Positions 5,667 to 7,512 of a stretch of 7,512 nt of DNA are shown here, in pieces (position 1 is the first letter of the stretch; each line of letters starts with the position of its first letter). The stretch is from the NCBI GenBank assembly GCA_900551185.1, contig URVF01000074.1, positions 1 through 7,512 of the forward strand, in the 5' to 3' direction. The stretch is from an uncultured Collinsella sp. (GTDB lineage Bacteria > Actinomycetota > Coriobacteriia > Coriobacteriales > Coriobacteriaceae). The notes below the pieces were generated by a model. It had not been told where the DNA came from. It was given only the letters and a program-made list of their open reading frames with translations, and did no database searches. The translations under genes and the position numbers were made by a program.

Positions 5667-5769
5667 GGGCTTGAGGTTACCTTTCTAAAAGCCTCTGCAA
5701 ACCTGTTTTGCGCGCTCTGATACCATGGTTTCACCGATTGGGACCAAGGCATCCGAGGAGCAGTGTTAT
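5667..5769. promoter_or_regulatory. Divergent lysC/thrC intergenic region
   Basis: These 103 bp must carry both divergent promoters, but no convincing -35/-10 pair stands out on either strand. A GAGGAG ribosome site at 5755-5760, 9 nt before ATG 5770, decides the thrC start. The region is too short for a lysine riboswitch or a T-box, so control is more likely through ACT-domain feedback or a protein regulator. This last point is inference. Confidence 0.45.
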
Positions 5770-7287
5770 ATGGGAACTTATCATAGTACACGAGGACGCA
5801 CTTTATCGTGCTCAAGTAAGGTGGCAATCCGCACCGGCATCGCTCCCGACGGGGGTTTGTTTGTCTCGGACGAGCTCGGCACCCAGCAGGTCGATATCAG
5901 CTCGCTTGCAGATAAATCGTACTTTGAAATCGCTCAAGATGTGTTGGGAATGTTACTGAATGATTACACGGCCGAAGAAATTTCGGCGTGTGTCGACGAG
6001 GCATACCGCGGCACGTTTGCGAGTGAAGAGGTCACGCCGCTCGTCAAACTCGACGCCGCGCCGGGCGCCGACGCCCCTCAGACCTATGTGATGGAGCTCT
6101 TTGGCGGCCCCACGAGCGCCTTCAAGGACGTTGCTCTGCAGATGCTCCCCCGTCTGATGGCCCGCACTTCCGCCAAGGACGGCGGCGCCGAGCGCATCAT
6201 GATCGTCACCGCCACGTCGGGCGACACGGGCAAGGCCGCACTCGCCGGCTTTGCCGACGCCCCGGGCACGGGCATCACCGTCTTTTATCCCGAGGGCAAG
6301 GTCAGCCGCGTCCAGAACCTGCAGATGTCCACGCAGGAGGGCGACAACGTCGCCGTCTGCGGCATCCGCGGCAACTTTGACGACGCCCAGAGTGCCGTCA
6401 AGCGCATCTTTGCCGATAAGGAGCTTGCCGAGCGTCTTGAAGCCGCCGGCACGGTGCTTTCGAGCGCCAACTCCATCAACGTCGGCCGCCTGGTGCCGCA
6501 GGTCGTCTACTACTTTGCCGCCTATGCACAGCTGCTGCGCGCCGGTGCCATCGAGGCCGGCGACGCCGTTGAGTTCTGCGTCCCGACCGGCAACTTTGGC
6601 GATATCCTGGCCGGCTACTACGCCAAGCGCATGGGTCTGCCCGTCGCCAAACTCGTCGTGGCCAGCGACAAGAACAACGTGCTCGCTGACTTCCTGACCA
6701 CCGGCGTCTACGACCGCAACCGTCCGTTCTTCACGACCATCTCGCCGTCGATGGACATCCTCATCAGCTCTAACCTGGAGCGCATGCTGTACTTCCTGTC
6801 CGATGGCGACTGCGAGCTTGTTGCCGGCCTTATGGAGCGGCTGGCCCAGACTGGTCGCTACGAGGTTCCCGCCGACCTGCTGGCCAAGATCCAGAGCGTC
6901 TTTGGATGTGGTTGGGCCAGCGAGGACGAGGTCCGCGCTGCAATCAAGAGCTGTTGGGACGCGAACGGCTACGTGATCGACCCGCACACCGCTTGCGGCT
7001 ATCACGTCTTTGAGCAGGTCGCCCCCGCCGAGGGCGCCAAGGCCCGCGTGCTACTTTCGACCGCCAGCCCCTACAAGTTCCCGCGCGCCTGCTGCGACGC
7101 TCTGGGCCTCGACGTTCCCGAGGATGATTTTGAGGCCATGGGTGTACTCGAGCAGGCCACCAATACGGTCGCCCCGACCCAGCTCGCCGAACTCGAGTCC
7201 AAGCCCATCCGCTTCGAAGACGTCTGCGACGTAGCCGACATGGCCAACTACGTAGAGTCTGCAGCAAAAAAGATGGCTACCAACTAA
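5770..7287 (+). CDS. thrC: Threonine synthase
   Basis: A PLP-dependent fold-type II lyase converting O-phospho-L-homoserine to L-threonine, the last step of the pathway. The 505-residue protein shows an N-terminal MGTYHSTRG, GIAPDGGLFV at 23-32, and the PLP-lysine motif FGGPTSAFKD with K119. TATSGDTGKAAL at 147-158 and SSANSINVGRLVPQ at 231-244 follow, then the phosphate-binding PTGNFGDILAGYYAKRMGLP at 272-291, ASDKNNVL at 298-305, and SPSMDILISSNLERML at 325-340. Length and motifs match the longer bacterial/fungal type, not the short plant-like form. The start is ATG 5770, supported by GAGGAG 9 nt upstream and by the conserved N-terminus; an in-frame ATG at 5725 lacks a ribosome site. It is divergent from lysC, monocistronic, and followed 12 nt later by an intrinsic terminator. 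Confidence 0.98.
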   Translation: MGTYHSTRGRTLSCSSKVAIRTGIAPDGGLFVSDELGTQQVDISSLADKSYFEIAQDVLGMLLNDYTAEEISACVDEAYRGTFASEEVTPLVKLDAAPGADAPQTYVMELFGGPTSAFKDVALQMLPRLMARTSAKDGGAERIMIVTATSGDTGKAALAGFADAPGTGITVFYPEGKVSRVQNLQMSTQEGDNVAVCGIRGNFDDAQSAVKRIFADKELAERLEAAGTVLSSANSINVGRLVPQVVYYFAAYAQLLRAGAIEAGDAVEFCVPTGNFGDILAGYYAKRMGLPVAKLVVASDKNNVLADFLTTGVYDRNRPFFTTISPSMDILISSNLERMLYFLSDGDCELVAGLMERLAQTGRYEVPADLLAKIQSVFGCGWASEDEVRAAIKSCWDANGYVIDPHTACGYHVFEQVAPAEGAKARVLLSTASPYKFPRACCDALGLDVPEDDFEAMGVLEQATNTVAPTQLAELESKPIRFEDVCDVADMANYVESAAKKMATN

Positions 7288-7299
7288 ACCCCATATAAG

Positions 7300-7334
7300 G
7301 CGCCGGCGAAAGCCGGCGCACTTTCTTTTAATTT
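7300..7334 (+). terminator. Intrinsic terminator of thrC
   Basis: GCGCCGGC (7300-7307) and GCCGGCGC (7312-7319) form a perfect 8-bp GC stem capped by a GAAA tetraloop. A T-rich tail CTTTCTTTTAATTT runs at 7321-7334. It begins 12 nt after the thrC stop codon. This is a standard rho-independent terminator. Confidence 0.92.
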
Positions 7335-7405
7335 GGCTCCCCAGCGCGGTGAGGAGACGGCGTAGGTCGGTTTCACGCTTGCTCCGTCGCGAGTTCCGCA
7401 CGAGC

Positions 7406-7430
7406 CGAAGGCCACTAAATGTGGCCTTCG
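7406..7430. repeat. Perfect 10-bp hairpin near the contig end
   Basis: CGAAGGCCAC (7406-7415) and GTGGCCTTCG (7421-7430) pair exactly around TAAAT. The flanks (GCACGAG before, TGCGAGC after) could extend the fold with bulges. No T-tract follows. It lies between the thrC terminator and the end of the genomic sequence, so what it belongs to cannot be seen. It may be the far-side terminator or a structured repeat. Confidence 0.65.
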
Positions 7431-7464
7431 TGCGAGCAGGACTGTCCGAGCAGCGGGGCAAGCG

Positions 7465-7512
7465 CTGTCTCTTATACACATCTCCGAGCCCACGAGACTA
7501 GGCATGATCTCG
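7465..7512 (+). other. Illumina Nextera adapter contamination (not genomic)
   Basis: CTGTCTCTTATACACATCT at 7465-7483 is the 19-bp Tn5 mosaic end. CCGAGCCCACGAGAC at 7484-7498 completes the Nextera read-2 adapter. TAGGCATG at 7499-7506 equals the i7 index N706, and ATCTCG at 7507-7512 begins the flow-cell tail. The contig should be trimmed to 7464. Any protein running into this stretch (minus-strand peptides containing MCIRDS or starting MYKRQ) is spurious. Confidence 0.98.

Noticed and set aside
4494..5720. 408-codon open frame on the plus strand
   Set aside because: It is antisense to lysC across nearly its full length, with composition typical of a high-GC shadow frame and no recognisable domain.
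5723..5749. Small stem (CCATGGT with ACCAAGG) before thrC, considered as a leader attenuator
   Set aside because: It has a mismatch, no T-tract and no leader peptide or threonine codon run.
5667..5769. Lysine riboswitch or T-box controlling lysC
   Set aside because: The space is only 103 bp and lacks the conserved elements of either class.
5953..7005. 350-codon open frame on the minus strand
   Set aside because: It is antisense to thrC, whose motifs and terminator are unambiguous; this is a GC-codon-bias shadow.
7051..7505. Minus-strand frames beginning MYKRQ or containing MCIRDS
   Set aside because: Their starts lie in the Nextera adapter, a known source of false proteins.

Overview
The window reads as chromosomal DNA from a GC-rich gut actinobacterium, most likely Coriobacteriia and Collinsella-like. 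This rests on the recognisable protein sequences, the high-GC codon use and the long GC-rich intergenic hairpins; no rRNA or marker gene is present to confirm it. The last 48 bases (7465-7512) are not biological. They are an Illumina Nextera transposase adapter with an i7 index, so the true genomic sequence ends at 7464.

Layout. Bases 1-246 (minus) hold the N-terminal part of a MacB/LolD-type ABC exporter ATPase that runs off the window. A 271-bp gap follows, with a dispersed-repeat-like motif and then a near-perfect actinobacterial LexA (SOS) box lying over a promoter. This drives a GyrI-like small-molecule-binding protein (518-1156, plus). Bases 1327-1901 (plus) are a gene graveyard: the first third of an Abi_2-family abortive-infection protein joined at about 1680 to the last 70 or so residues of a ClC chloride channel. 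Two long hairpins (1871-1907 and 1917-1987) close this block. An ogt-type methylated-DNA-protein cysteine methyltransferase (2046-2624, minus) comes next. The 453-bp space upstream of it has no credible gene. It holds three tandem copies of a roughly 51-nt unit that each fold into the same hairpin, with one compensated base pair, plus a 130-nt imperfect giant hairpin ending 12 nt from the asd stop codon.

The right half is a clean amino-acid biosynthesis locus: asd (3078-4103, minus) and lysC (4278-5666, minus), diverging from thrC (5770-7287, plus), which ends in a textbook intrinsic terminator. LysC and Asd carry out the first two steps of the aspartate pathway and ThrC the last step to threonine. 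The homoserine dehydrogenase and homoserine kinase genes are not in the window.

The most interesting biology is the left half. A predicted SOS-controlled GyrI-like protein, from a family that includes LexA-regulated E. coli SbmC/GyrI and members reported to hydrolyse cyclopropanoid DNA alkylators, sits about 0.9 kb from an alkyl-DNA repair gene. The decayed defence and channel genes and several long structured repeats around them point to a rearrangement-prone accessory patch beside a conserved biosynthetic block.
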